Positions 12,302 through 24,918 are shown, counted from the first letter of the stretch. The stretch is 64,000 nt of DNA from Crambe crambe (GCA_963924555.1 OZ004584.1:2107001-2171000), one strand, 5' to 3'. Notes: generated from the letters alone by a model not told the origin. A program made the numbers and translations.

Positions 12302-13140
12302 TGGGTGGAATCCTTGAGTTTTTCATGTCCTTCAATTTGAGCATCATCTTTCTTATAATGTATACTGCTATGTATATTAGTGGAAGATAGAGAAGTATGA
12401 TCTGCAGTGTGCTGGCTACATTGATATAATCCTGTTTGCCCAATGAATGGATGGTGTAGACTGATGATATTAAGTTTATGGTGGCAAGATTCAGGAATAA
12501 GAGACTATCCAAGACATTGTGTACAAATTTCCTGTATGGTGAAGCTATACTATGGGCAGTTAGCATGATTGTGAGCAAACTTGCACCAGAGTGTAAGATG
12601 TCGATAATTCATTAGTAAAAGCAAATACTGCCAAGGGATTTTTGATCATATGCTACTCAGAATGTATGAGATCTCAGTATCACTGTTGTTGCTAAAACCA
12701 GTTCATTTATATGGAACCACTGGAGAACTTCAAGCCTTTCTTTGATAGCTTTCAGAGTAGCTTCAAGGTTCTTTTCTGGCCTCTATTTTTTTGTATCGTT
12801 TCATCACAGATATTCCATTGATAATAGTTCCTTTGGCCGATGTGATGTTCATTTCCTTCTTGATCTTTTTACAGATTTTGTGCATGCACCGAATGTTGAA
12901 GTATTTAGAGATGATGATCGATACAATGAGTAGTAGTGAGTATAATATTGTTATGTACTTGGTACTTGAAAGCCAACAGATCTAGTGTTGTTGCACTTTT
13001 CTACAGGCAGAATGACAGTCGATTGAGGGCAAAGAAGTTCAAATTAAAGATTCTGGTTAAGAACTTGTACACTTCTAGTGCATATTCTACGTGAGTTGGA
13101 AATTCAATGAAACTGTTTCCTTGGATTAACATCGTATTGG
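12302..13140 (-). pseudogene. Rearranged remnant of a beta-helix/multi-TM family gene
   Basis: Minus-strand pieces at 12302-12578 (HSIASPYRKFVHNVLDSLLF and the last membrane segment) and about 12800-13140 match the gene at 13741-17600. Between them, about 12635-12790, the coding sense is on the plus strand: GFLIICYSECMRS, and then MEPLENFKPFFDSFQSSFK after a stop. The middle block is therefore inverted relative to the flanks. Stops are present and the ectodomain is missing. The C-terminal end is cut by the inverted repeat ending at 12301. Confidence 0.8.
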
Positions 13141-13740
13141 CTACTTGCTTCTATTTCTAGAATTTGAAAAGGTTGTCCTGCACTTATACTGCAGCTATTC
13201 AGATAATTCTAGCTATAGTCTTATCTTCAGATAGGATCAATCTACACGTAAAGCTTTGATTACCTCGTACATCTCAGGAACCACTGGTCGGAATCAGCTC
13301 ATTTTTTGCATGCAGCTTTCATAAGCCAAGGTGATCAACGTAACAGTTTCTATATTTAGCCTAGACTTTTCAAATCACAAGGTCGGGCTTGAAAAAATCA
13401 GAATAAACCTAAAAAATAATATTGAAATTCAGAAAAACTCAATGTTATGTTGTAGAATACAGATAAAAGGTGCCTGAGAGAAAAAATTATCCAAGTAAGT
13501 CCAACAGTTCCTGAGAATTACAGGCATTAGCAAAGTTGTTCATAGCACCCACGAAAATTAGGCAATTTTTAAAATTTTTAGTGTGTGTGGTAGTGACATG
13601 GTACTGTATAGCTAGGATATTTTGTTTATTGCTACTCTAAACAAAGTTCAGCACTCAGAATAAAAATACTCTTTGATTATACTTCGCTAGTTACCAATCA
13701 ATTTATTTCACACTATGTACATGTACGTATGCAAGGATCA
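13141..13740. other. Intergenic, no gene seen
   Basis: AT-rich 3' flank of the gene at 13741-17600, between it and the rearranged copy. I see no exon-like frame or repeat pair. Confidence 0.5.
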
Positions 13741-16700
13741 TTATAGTGTTTTGTCTGATATTCGATTTTCTGCATCTAAAAGAGAGAGCAATATCGAAGA
13801 TTTATGATCATCAGTCAAAGTAGATTTTCTCTGAGTATTCTTCAAGTTCTTATACTTGCGCACTATTTTTGTTGAGGCATAAACTATTATGTATATCAGT
13901 GGGAGATAGAGGAACACCATCTGAATCGAGCTGGCTATGTCGATGTAAAACTGCTGGTTCATAAAATGAATCGTGCAGAGGTAGTTGAACAGCGATATTA
14001 AATTTACTGCAGTGATGTTTAAGAAGAGCAATGTATCTAGTCTATTGTGTTGGCGTTCCTTGTAAGGTGATGTAATAGCATGAACTGCTAATATTATCGT
14101 GAATTGTATCTGTACTAGGATGTAAAACACGGACAATTCACTTGCAAATACGAATGTTACCAAAGTGGTAAATCGACACAAGAAGTAAAGACCTGAAAAG
14201 AAGCGGAACTCTTCTTTGTAGCTATTCTGAAAAATATCGAAGAAAGGCTTGAACTTCTCCAGTGGAATGCAAGTACACAATAACTTTACTACTCGTGATT
14301 CACCTATCCTTAGCAGACCAAATACTCTATAGCATAATGGATAGGAAATAAGAAGCAGAGGTGGTACAATGCAAAAGGCTGCTAAAATCAGTAAAGCAGG
14401 CAAGGCATAAGCTAGATGTTTTCCTTGAAAGAAGATCATCTCCCCGCCATAGAATGCTACCGTATGCTTTGTGTGGATACCATTGACACTACTTGTCCTT
14501 AAGCGTACTGGTGTTACAAGCATGAGTGAAATTCTAGTACATTCTGAATAGCATAGTACCAGAAATCCAGATATTCCATTGATTAGAATTCCTCTTGCTG
14601 ATGTTTTGTCATTGAAGTTCACTATTTTCAGGATTCTGTATAAATATTGTTCTGCATTGCAGTATTTAGTGCTGAAAATGATGCTTAATACCAACAGCAA
14701 TGCATATAATATCGTTACATACTTGAAGGCAATCAAGTCTAGAGTAGTAGCACTTTTCCACAGGCAGAATGACAGTCTATTGTGCGCAAAGAAGTTCAAA
14801 TTGAAGACTCTTGTTATTAACTGATATCCTTCCAATGCATATCTTGCATGAGTTGGAAATTGTATGAAGCCACTTCCTCGTATTAACATTGTGTCTGATA
14901 TTTGAGCAAAGAAAATAAATCCGTTGATTCCTCCATTCGTGAGTGTGATGTTCAAAGTCAGTATTGCAATGAACAGTATCGTGACTGGAATGATTTCTGA
15001 GAGGATATAGAACAACCATCCCCATTTGCAGTCGTCCACTGCTTCTTTGCATTCATAAACATCATTATTGTAATGAGCAGTAAAATTCTCTCTACATGAA
15101 CTGCAGAGTACTCCTTTATGGGAGGAACCACATATCAGATCTTCTAGTTCTGTTATTGATGTTGTGTTAGGTAAACGGTAAGTCTTGTTTACTTTCAGTT
15201 CACATCGACCACGAGGACAGTATGAAAACAGCAAATCCTCTCTTGGCCAAATCCTTTGTCATTGGGCTTTCTGTCATATCCCATCCAGTAACCTCGAAAT
15301 AACATAGCTCGGAAGTTTTTATCATCACAAAATTGAACCCCAGAAAATTTCCCTTCAGTAGTAGCAGAACAAATGCATTGGCCATTGTCTTTTTCATGAT
15401 TGTGGAGATACCCAGGTGGGCATTGTCTGATATTCACTACCATTGTGAATACAATCTCTCTAATGTGAACAGTTCTAAGTGTTAGAGTGCCATTGTCACC
15501 ATATTTCCCAAATAACTTGATGATCTTGTTTGAAGTGTAAGTGTATGCACTGTCTATTGATATGTTGGGATTATCAATTGACACATGATAAACAGAAGGC
15601 ACCTCATTTGCTAGCTCGTCGACACTTTCAATTGGGAGCTGAAAGACTTCCCCTGGTATCATCCATTTGAAATATTTCCACCTTTCGTACTCTGGGATTA
15701 GTTTAGTTTCATTACTGGAAGTCGATAAGTCATAAATATTTTTTTCTATGAAAGTGAAATTAGCAATACATTGAAAAATATTGCTGTAATTGCATTCGTG
15801 TTCAATCACTGATTTGTAACATGGTGCTAGGCTGGTAGCAAATATTGAATGTCCAAAACTCACTGATTTGCTGCTGTTTCTCCCATGTGGATCTGCTGTG
15901 TTATTTTCAAATATGAAAGTGATATTTCGATCATTCAAACTTTTTTCCCCTTCATATTTTATAAAACATTTATGAGAATATAAGAAGTACTTTAAGTCAT
16001 AGATGTACTGGAATATTGCACCTCCTAATGCAGTTGCTGTGTTATTTTTGAACTGAAATATTGAGTTATCTTGTATTTTTAAAGTAGAAGACCCAACCAA
16101 GAACATGGCACCACCATCAAAACCTGAATTGTCTTTAAAGGTGATGTTTGAATTAGCTTCAAATTTAACATTTGAGTTGGTGAGGTACATTGCTGAATCT
16201 GTGTTATTATGGAATGTAATGCTTCCCTGGAGAGTTAGGTCATATCCAGATGCTGAAAAGCTTCCTCTCCCTCTGACATAGGATGCATTGTTTTTCTTTG
16301 ACCCCATCCTGTCGTGAAGGTAGTTATGCTCAATTATACAATCACTAAATTGTAATTGAGTATTCAGATCGAAACTAGGTGATAGCCAGATATGGGGGGA
16401 TATGTCTATGGCTGCTCCAATTTTAGCCACATTCCTTGACCAGTTGCAGTCTTTCAAGGAGATATGATTTTTATTGTTCATATTCAAGGAAGGAGTTGAA
16501 AAGATGCTAATTCCTCCTCCAAATTCAGCTTTATTTTCATGAAATCTGCAACTTTCAAATGTTATGGAGTTATTTATTGAAGGTTTTGTGAGGGAGAATA
16601 GGTATCCCACATCTACACCTCCCCCAGCATGATCACAAACATTCTCAAGAAAATTAGAATTTCTGAATGATACTCTATTACTGTGAGAATCATCTTGCAC

Positions 16701-17600
16701 TGTTACATATAATCCTCCACCCCAAATTCCTGAATTCATTTTGAAGTTACAATTCAAAACTTCCACAGAATTATTGGAGGAAATATCAATGATGAAACAC
16801 ATACCACCTCCTCGTCCGAATCCTTGGATGAGAGTTTCTGATTCTTCTATGTTGAGAGGTCCACTGATATACCCAGCTTTATTCTCAGAGAAAATACACT
16901 CTCTAATATAATATTTACTACTGCCTATGTTCCTGCCTTTGAAAGGACATGTGCTGTTCTTTGTAAACTTCCTTGGACCACAGTACGATATTTCAATATA
17001 CAGTCCAGAACCTCCAGGTTTCTCTTTAGATGTTGAATTGCTGCTTCCTTCATTTCCTTCAAACCTGCAGCTTTCTATATTCACTGTGCCATCATTATTG
17101 AACATTGTCAAGCCATTTCCTGTGCTGTTGGCTATCATAACTCTTCGGACAGTCACATCAGTACAGTTGAATATGTACATACTTGTCCTGAATACAGATA
17201 GTGTTCCATTCTCTGATAGTGGTGCATCATGAAGATCACTACATCCTTCGAGTTGGATATCCTGCACGACTAAACCAATTACAGTTCCAAACAATAGTCC
17301 TGTTCTTCCCATCAAGTTTCTTTCACATTTCAACACAGTTGGCATTCCTTTCACTAAGACTGACCACTTGTTAGTAATATTAATAACCCCTTCAAGTTTG
17401 AATTCTTCAGAACAGAATCGAAGTGTAAAGTTTCCACCATCAGGAAACTCAATAGACGATACATTAGTGTAGTTTTCTGTGCAGTCTTGGCAACCATTTT
17501 CTTTCTCTTGTTCGCATGCACAAATGATATGGTCGGTGCAACAGCTGCAAAATGAGTGCAGTGCAAGAAGCACTATAGACACACAGCATATATACTGCAT
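13741..17600 (-). CDS. Beta-helix ectodomain, multi-TM membrane protein (one frameshift)
   Basis: Starts at 17600 with a hydrophobic leader (MQYICCVSIVLLALHSFC). About 700 residues follow with repeated turns typical of a parallel beta-helix (GRGGGMCF, WGGGLYV, AGGGVDVGYLF, FGGGISIF, DGGAMFLVG, LGGAIFQ) and many N-glycosylation sites. Then come a Cys-rich block with CPPGY (about residue 727), the GYWMGYD motif and about nine membrane segments from CKWGWLFYILSEIIPVTILF onward, including PLEKFKPFFD. The frame breaks at 15238-15243 (GAGAG before GATTTG on the coding strand). The first frame covers 801 residues and the second resumes with LLFSYCPRGRC; one missing base explains it. Total length matches intact paralogues at about 1290 residues. 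Recent pseudogene or sequence error; function unknown, receptor- or channel-like by topology. Confidence 0.8.
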
Positions 17601-17650
17601 TTTTATTTCTTAAAGAAATTAAACCAGCCTGCAGTGGGGCTTCTCATTCT

Positions 17651-17660
17651 TGTTTTATAC
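17651..17660 (-). promoter_or_regulatory. TATA-like box of the 17600 gene
   Basis: The coding strand reads GTATAAAACA about 51 bases upstream of the ATG at 17600. The same motif lies at similar distances before the other family genes. Confidence 0.5.
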
Positions 17661-17749
17661 TCTATGCTTGTTTTTTGTTGTTATTTATTTTTAATAGAAT
17701 AATATCACAAAATATACACTTGTTAAAATACATATTTCAAGATGGTTTG

Positions 17750-18460
17750 TGCAAACATCCATTTTCTCTAACTATCAGTAGGTAAACATCTCATTGTGAG
17801 CAATTTTATGAAGACAATTTGCTAATTCATTTATGTACGTATTGCATAATAGTGTATTACAGACTGTTTGTGAAAGCATCCATTGAGCATCTCATTGAGA
17901 ATATTTTGATATCATACATCGTGATGGATCAACACAGACTATATGCATTAGGGAAATATCTCATCGAGAGCACATTCTCATGAAAATGATTTTGTATGTG
18001 TCACACATGGTGTGTATAACAGACTGTTAGTGAAAGCATCCATTCTCTTAGGTGAACACCTCATTGAGAACATTTTTTGAAGAAAAAAAAACATCGTACA
18101 TTGTGGATTGATGTAGATGATTTGGTACAAGCATCTATTCTCAGTAGGGAAACATCTCATTGAGAGCACATTCTCATGAAAATGATTTGGTATGTATCAC
18201 ACATGGTGTGTATAACAGACTGTTAGTGAAAGCATCCATTCTCTTAGGTGAACATCTCATTGAGAACATTTTTTGAAAAAAACAACAACATCATACATTG
18301 TGGATTGATACAGACGATTTGGTACAAAACATCTATTCTCAGTAGGGAAACATCTCATTGAGAGCACATTTTCATGAATTTGTGTATAACAGACTTTGAA
18401 AGCATCCATTCTTTCTAACTATCAATAGGAAAACATCTCATTGAGTGTATTTAGTCCAGT
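17750..18460. repeat. Tandem repeat, period about 196-198 bp, upstream of a family gene
   Basis: The block GGGAAA(T/C)ATCTCAT(C/T)GAGAGCAC starts at 17951, 18147 and 18345. AACAGACTGTTAGTGAAAGC and CATTGTGGATTGAT recur once per unit. Flanking partial units extend to both sides. The array begins about 150 bp upstream of the 17600 start codon. Small frames inside it are artefacts. Confidence 0.8.
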
Positions 18461-19089
18461 CATGAATTTTTTTATACTTCTATATACGTATTGCTACTGC
18501 AAATACATATCTAAAGATACATTTATTTAGTGTAACTTGCTGCATCCACCCTTTTAAAGGGCCTGAATATGTCATGTGCACAGCTTCCTTTTGCTCCTAC
18601 AGTATACAGCCAGATTTTGATACTTATGAAAAATACAACTGGGCTGAATGGTGAAGATATTGAAAACTAGCAATAGACACAAAAGAGGTTGCATTGACGT
18701 ATTGTAAATTCGAAGATCATTAGAATCATATGGCAAGCTGAAATTAGCTGATGAAACTACAGCAGATGCTTGAGAATTGCACAAGTTAAGTGAATTCAAT
18801 TTGTAGAACTTTCAACCCAATCACAGCAGCTTATAGATTTTTTGCACCTTAATAAAAACAAAAATTCACTCTAAGACTATGACAGGTACATTCAGTATGG
18901 TTTGAACAACACTTTAGAATAAAATTTTGGCCAAATTCATAAACCAGCTTGAATATATTTTAACAAAAATTTTTTTATAATTACTACATAAGCATGCTCC
19001 ATGTATTCTTGGCATGAATGCCACATAATGTGTGAAGGTAGTAAGTACGTAATTTACAGCACTAACTACGATTGTCCTTTTACATCCAG
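18461..19089. other. No gene resolved; may hold 5' exons of the coiled-coil gene
   Basis: The next supported exon begins at 19090 in mid-frame, so earlier exons must lie to the left, here or within the repeats. I could not identify them with confidence. Confidence 0.4.
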
Positions 19090-21204
19090 GTCACCACCAA
19101 GACAAGCCACTGTTTCTTCCAATCATGTCGACAGTGTTCTTCAGCACGAAAATAGTGAGGGAGTGTGGAATGAGCTGACTCAATGCAAAGCTGACTATAA
19201 AGAGCTCAGAAAGCATTTGTAAGATGTGGGGAGGGGCATCCCTAAATGTAGCCCCTAACTGTATTATAGTTTCTATAGGGAAATTTTTTTTAAATGTGAG
19301 GACAACTACAAAATGAAAGAATTGAAGATATAGTACATGTCCCTAGCTACATCTAGCTATATAGTCACAGCATGTGGTTAATCAAGCACTGCTACTACCA
19401 CTCTGCATTATACATAATAGCTTCCCTTTATCATAATTATAGTGCAAATTTCAATAGGGTAAATCTTCATAGCTTTGCAAAAAAAAATATTCAACTGTGA
19501 ATATGAAGAAGCACATCGTAGCTCAAGATGCACTCGCAACTGGAACATAGCTAGTTATATTGGAGGTTTTGCACCATCTATTTGGGACTTTCTTTTGGAT
19601 TGTACTGTAATTTCACCACAACATGCACAAAAATTTCATCCCACCATAATATTATGTTTATCAGAATTCATTCAGAAGAGGAGAGGGACACCATAAAGGC
19701 ACAGTTCCTTCACAGCCAGACATTGCTTGCCAAATTCAGATCAGCAGCAAAACAGAAAGATGGTAAAGATGGTAAAGGGTATATTTTCATGTAGCTAATT
19801 ATTATAATTACACTACAATCTTTATCAGATATTGAAGGGAAACTCTCAGCTATTGTTGCTGTAGAAACCATTAGTAAGGAGAAAAATGAGTCTGTGAGTA
19901 TAACACAAATTGTTAAGTATATGAATAAATTGCTAATATGATGAATTGCAGATGAATGAAATGCAGTGCATTATTGAGGAATTGAAGAAGGAAAACAAGC
20001 TTATTAAACACCAAAGCATGTGAGTGCTATTACTAGCTAGCTAACTGGGCATGTTCTATGTTAGTACACTTTGACCTCTCTATTGTGTAAGTAATAGTTA
20101 GAACAGAGTGGTGTATGGGATATATTCGTCCAAGCCCGAGGGCGGAGCGGGTGAATATGTCCCATACAACACGAGGGGGTGTGTTCTAACTGACTTGTAG
20201 CCAAATCCCGCCCCCTGTCTCTTTCCACCTGTTGCTAAGAAGCTAGTAGTTGCTTAGTTAAGTAACAGTGATGTCATCATGCTGCATTGGAAACCGTTGC
20301 TAAGAAGATTTAACATAGACAGCTAGCTTTGATCTTCAATGCAGCAAGGAAGACAGAAAAAGAATTTGATGGTATTCTTAGCGCTGTTACTGATTTTAAA
20401 TCTTAATTACATTCCTGAGGTTTCCGGTTGAAACCCAACAAGACTTAAGAAATAATGGATAGTATAAAAAGGATTACTCGAGTGCTACTATGGTTGTAAG
20501 TGCACAGCTAAATAGCGCTAAGAACCGAGGCGGGTTTAATTTTAAGCAAGCTTTCAATCGGTTCTACTTCCTGGGGAATATATAATATTCCTTTGGCCAC
20601 TTCCTGGGAAATATATATATTCACCAGGTCTTCTTGATATATTGTATGTGCCGACGCTTTTGATCTGCCCACGCATTGGGCTACAAGTCACTTAGTTAGT
20701 TTGACCAGTCCGAGGAATAATTAGATTATTATCTGAATTCATGTTTCAGGATAGTCTGGCGTCGCCAGCCCAGCTTTTCTTCTTCTTTTTTTTTTGGGAT
20801 GGGTAAGAAAAGTGGTCTGGGAGCTCTAGCATCAACTACTTGTGACGCCCGCGCGCTTTCTCAAAAATAATTTAAATTGCAATATACATGCGTGTTGAAT
20901 AATTTTCCGAAGCCAGTCGGTAGAATTGCGAACACATCGCCCTTGAAAATCGCTGATACAACTTCCAGCCGTTCAGGCTTCAGGCCAGGTATTCCTAGCT
21001 CTTTAAATACAGCTCTTGGTTACTTCTCCATAGCTCTAGCTCTGCCAACCTGGAATAAATCGTGGGTGTGTCTCGCCAACATTAAAACTACTTCACGTGA
21101 CTGAATAGAGCAATCTGATAGGGACGCAGCTATAGCTGCGCACGCGGGCGACACAAGTAGTTGATGCTAGAGCTACCAGACCCATTTTTCTTCCCCGTCC
21201 CCCC

Positions 21205-21235
<31 letters not shown>

Positions 21236-23391
21236 AAAAGAAGAAAAGCTGGGCTGGCGACGCCAGACTAGTTTCAGGAGCCATGCACTGGAATGCAAGA
21301 CTCTTCGTGAAAAATTGGAACTTTTAGGAGCCTCACAGTTACAGAAACCATCGAAGAAAAAGAAATACACTGATATTTCCACCATGACAGAACTGAAACA
21401 TACACAACAAATTCCTGCAAACATCAATGAATGTCAAGCATGTGTCAGTAATGACTGAATCAAGAGCAGATGATACTGTTTTAGTAGACTCAGCTGTGCA
21501 AGTCAGTGGGTGGATTGAGTGTGGCAGTAATGCAAACATTAAAGATGGCACACTTGACTCCAATGGTCAAACTGCAATCCATAAATCCACTTTATGCCAC
21601 ACTCGTAGAAGAGTTCGTTCTGAAGGCAATCAGTAATTGGGCTTTCCTACAACTCGCACTAAAATTGAAGGGAATATAAAAGATGACCTCTCCTTTGGTC
21701 CCACTCCACAACTAAGATACACGCAGGAAGCACTTCTGTGAAATCAAATAAGGTTTCTTCTTCTTCTTCTTCAAAGGAGACATTGTGAAAAGCGGAAGAG
21801 TACGGCTAGTCACAAGTGTTTGTGGCAGCAACAAGTGAAGCCTCTTCAACAACGGGTATACACTGTGTCAGTTCATCATGACTAAGTATGTTTGTTGAGT
21901 CAGTAGACATGTACAGTTAGCTATGGCAAGCTCAGTCAGTTTACTCTAAAGCTGTCATTAAACTTGGCATCCTGTTCCATTCCAATTTTCAGTCTCAGTC
22001 CCATACTCAAGCATGCAGCTGGTAAAGCAAAGTGCAGAGTGACATAATTATAAGTGAATTATTATTGGGAGGATGAGTAACTAGCTATCCTCATACCCAG
22101 GCACACTTTTTTGTGTGGCCAGGGTATTATAGCTGGATGTTATATGTGAAGTGGCATAGAAAAAGGGACCTATAGCTAAATTTTCGCGAAAAATACAGCA
22201 AAAAATAGCTTCCAGCCACACTGTATGGCTACAGCTACATACACCATACATTGGATTCATATGGCAAAAATTTATGGCAATTAACTTATATAGTGACCTT
22301 AAAGTATACATGCATGGAGTCAGTGGGAGTTTAATATCGATTGTTCTCTTTCTCATAGTCACAGCAGATTTTCTTGTTTCTACAAAATATTATAACTTCA
22401 TTTCAGTGAAGGCCTTTCACTTGCTATCTTATGCATTCATAATTCAGGTTGCTGTATTGAGCACAGCCAAGCAATTGCTCACTCACCGTCTTGATGAACA
22501 AAGTTCAGGCATATGCAAGGCCGAGACTGAACATCAGGACATTGCAAAGAATCACCATGCTGCCAAATTAATGATTGAGGTTAAAAAAGACAGGTCATCA
22601 TGTGGCCTCACCACGGTGTTGTGTCCCTGAGTTTTAGGTTGTAGCTATACTATGAGTTAGTAGTTATGGTGAAAACTATGATGTTCTAATCAAACAGATT
22701 TCTCACTATGCAAGTCCTATAAGTTTCCAATGGACTACATATCTAGAATGTTTAGGGTACAAATCCAATCAATGCAGCTGCTAATATAGAGACATATGAA
22801 TATGGTTTATTATCTCTCAGCCATTTAGTACACAGTTATATTCATAGGGACTTAAGAAAGAAAAAGTGAAGAGTGTAGAAGAGATAAAGGAGCTGCAGGC
22901 TTCAGTGACAGTCTTGGAAGAAAAAAACTAAACACAGATCTGAGGCTGAGTGGAAGAAGCTGGAGAGCCAACAAAAGGTATACGAGCCTCTGATACTTCT
23001 CTTCATAAAAAGTGCCAGCATCGAGAACTATTGTACTGTACATCATAAACTGTGTTCTGTCAATTTGATGTTGAAATACGTACTCCCCTCCCATGCATAT
23101 ATACACTTTCTCCTCCTACAGGAGCTCCAAGACAAGTGCACCTCGCAGAATTCCACAATTAGGTCGCTGGAGAAAACTCTGCAGATGAAGACTTCAGAAC
23201 TGTCTGATATGATGGAAAGGTTGTAACAGACTATAGGAGTGTAGGAATTAATGCAATTTCAAACATTATCATTGTACTTCAGATGCTCTAAATTAGAAAG
23301 AGATGTGAGACAAAAGCGCATGCTCATCGAAGACTACCGGCGAAAGAAATCTGAGGTTAAAACCGTGCTTTCCTGTGAAGATGCTAAAATG
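19090..23391 (+). CDS. Multi-exon coiled-coil protein gene, decaying
   Basis: Exons with matching phases: 19090-19218 (ends at GTAAGA), 19665-19762, 19829-19893, 19952-20019, 21277-21855, about 22448-22580, 22848-22977, 23122-23219 and 23283-23391. Joining them gives charged, heptad-like sequence (CKADYKELRKHL, ISKEKNES, ECKTLREKLELLG, EIKELQASVTVLEE, DVRQKRMLIEDYRRKKSEV), so a long coiled coil is likely; a centrosomal or cytoskeletal role is only a guess. The junctions fit exactly, for example AT plus G at 20019/21277 and AG plus A at 23219/23283. However, exon 21277-21855 needs several frame changes, and exon 22848-22977 has one extra A in an A-run near 22925. Either the gene is a recent pseudogene or the assembly has errors. 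A RecQ-bearing element (20752-21270) sits exactly at one acceptor. Confidence 0.6.
20188..20701. mobile_element. Possible foldback element with TGACTTGTAGCC ends
   Basis: TGACTTGTAGCCAAATCC near 20190 and the complement of GGGCTACAAGTCACTTAGTT near 20688 are inverted copies, about 500 bp apart, inside an intron of the coiled-coil gene. The interior is non-coding with duplicated TTCCTGGG(G/A)AATATATA blocks. Confidence 0.4.
20752..21270 (-). mobile_element. RecQ-remnant transposon, copy 1, with 9-bp TSD
   Basis: The termini TAGTCTGGCGTCGCCAGCCC and its complement are perfect inverted repeats. The 9-bp duplication GTTTCAGGA is at 20743-20751 and 21271-21279. Inside each end is a GTAAGAAAAGT...GGTCTGG-type block that aligns with copies 2 and 3. 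The minus-strand interior encodes a RecQ-like helicase piece. A long C-run (about 21198-21225) and A-run lie near the right end. The insertion is in a splice acceptor of the coiled-coil gene. Confidence 0.85.
20893..21017 (-). pseudogene. RecQ-like helicase N-terminal fragment (copy 1)
   Basis: The minus strand reads ELGIPGLKPERLEVVSAIFK followed by GDVFAILPTGFGK. This is the RecQ arrangement: an aromatic/LKPEQ-like motif (motif 0) about 20 residues before Walker A. The lysine of GxGK is present but the following Ser/Thr is Leu. Only about 40 codons survive, so it has no activity. Confidence 0.75.
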
Positions 23392-23411
23392 GTATGTTGC
23401 ATCTGTAGCTA

Positions 23412-24089
23412 TCAGAGAGTGCAGTAGCACTCTCTATGTACTCGGACAGCCACGCGCGCCACCTATAGACTAATACTAAAGTGAAATTCTAGTTCCCCCA
23501 CTTAGACCTAACAAAAGCTACTGTGAATGATTATCCAGCCTACTAGAGCCTACTACAATGTGCAGGACCAGGGAGCTTACCGTTTCAGAAATATGGCAAG
23601 CAGGTAAATCACTAGATTCTTCTTCTTCTCTTTCAGAGAGTGCGGTAACACTCTCTATGTAGGGATGACTCGGACGGCCGTGCGCACCCCCTATAGACTA
23701 ATACAAAAGTGAAATTCTAGTTCCCCCACTTAGACCTACTGTGAATGATTGTCCAGCCTACTAGAGCCTACTACAATGTGCGGACCAAGTTTCAGGACCA
23801 GGGAAATACGGCAAGCAGGTAAATCGCTGGATTCTTCTTCTTCTCTATTATCAGAGAGTGCGTTAGCACTCTCTATGTAGGGATGACTCGGGCGGCTGGC
23901 GCGCGCCGCCTATAGACTAATACAAAAGTGAAATTCTAGTTCCCCCACTTAGACCTAACAAAAGCTACTGTGAATGATTATCCAGCCTACTAGAGCCTAC
24001 TACAATGTGCAGACCAAGTTTCAGGACCAGGGAACTTACCGTTTCAGAAATACGGCAAGCAGGTAAATCACTGGATTCTTCTTCTTCTC

Positions 24090-24090
<1 letters not shown>
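23412..24090. repeat. Three tandem units of about 220 bp, then an (ATT)n tract
   Basis: Units start with TCAGAGAGTGC at 23412, 23633 and 23851. Each contains CACTCTCTATGTA, CTATAGACTAATAC, GTTCCCCCACTTAGACCTA and GGCAAGCAGGTAAATC. The starting palindrome also occurs alone near 3859, 11680, 31678 and 58937, where it marks ends of other repeats. A pure ATT microsatellite follows (about 24089-24151) and creates poly-Leu/poly-Asn frames that are not genes. Confidence 0.85.
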
Positions 24091-24151
<61 letters not shown>

Positions 24152-24424
24152 GACAACTATATCTCTCGAACCACTCAAGCTACAGCTATGATTTCTGGAT
24201 AAATCCACTCCAAATTCTACGAACTACGATCTTTTCTACTCGTTGATCCTCGAAAGAGTCCATGAAAAAGGAGACACTACGGAGCACAGCACTCGACTAA
24301 TTCAATTAGGAAGCCATCTTTTCTATAATACGTATGCGCATGTATTTGATATCCAATTATTCGAAATTATAATATTACTCAGCTGTCTCTAGCTCTAGCT
24401 AGCTAGCTAGCTAGCTCTAGATAA

Positions 24425-24918
24425 TGATGATAGACTACTGTATCGACTCGGGGATTTAGATTCACGACGGTAGACTCTATTTCAGCATCTTCCTTCGACC
24501 TCCAAGTATAGCTCAAAAATAACACAACACCTTGACTCGTTGATAATGATTGGGCTGGTATGCTGGAGAACTATTGGAGAACTATTCTTCTTTCATCTGT
24601 CCCTGCATACACATAGAAGAATGAACTCTATACATAGCTAAAACCATAAAAGAGAGGAAAAAAGACCAGGGAAAAAGCATTTTGTGAAATGAAAAAAGAT
24701 GTAGGGATGACCACTGCTCAAAAAAGTAGCCAACAATCCCTACATATACGTCGGGTAGCTTCAGATTATAGTGTAGTAATGTACGTATATGTAGGGATTG
24801 TTGGCTGGATATACAGAACAAAGATTGATCCCATTTTCATCCTTCTTGTTTCCTTACTTTTTTGAGCAGTGGTCATCCCTACATCTTTTTTCATTTCACG
24901 AAATGCTTTTTCCCTTAT
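24425..24918. repeat. Dispersed repeat containing a foldback MITE; inverted copy at 51190-51655
   Basis: The foldback core (about 24669-24918) has arms GATGTAGGGATGACCACTGC and complement around a CCCTACATATACG centre. The outer part (GGGGATTTAGATTCAC, CTCTATTTCAGCATCTTC, GTCCCTGCATACACATA) matches 51450-51655 in inverse orientation. Confidence 0.8.

Noticed and set aside
17978-18169. Minus-strand frame with repeated MRC motifs
   Set aside because: Lies entirely inside the 197-bp tandem repeat; no start, splice or domain support.
23965-24202. Poly-Asn and poly-Leu reading frames
   Set aside because: They are translations of the (ATT)n microsatellite.
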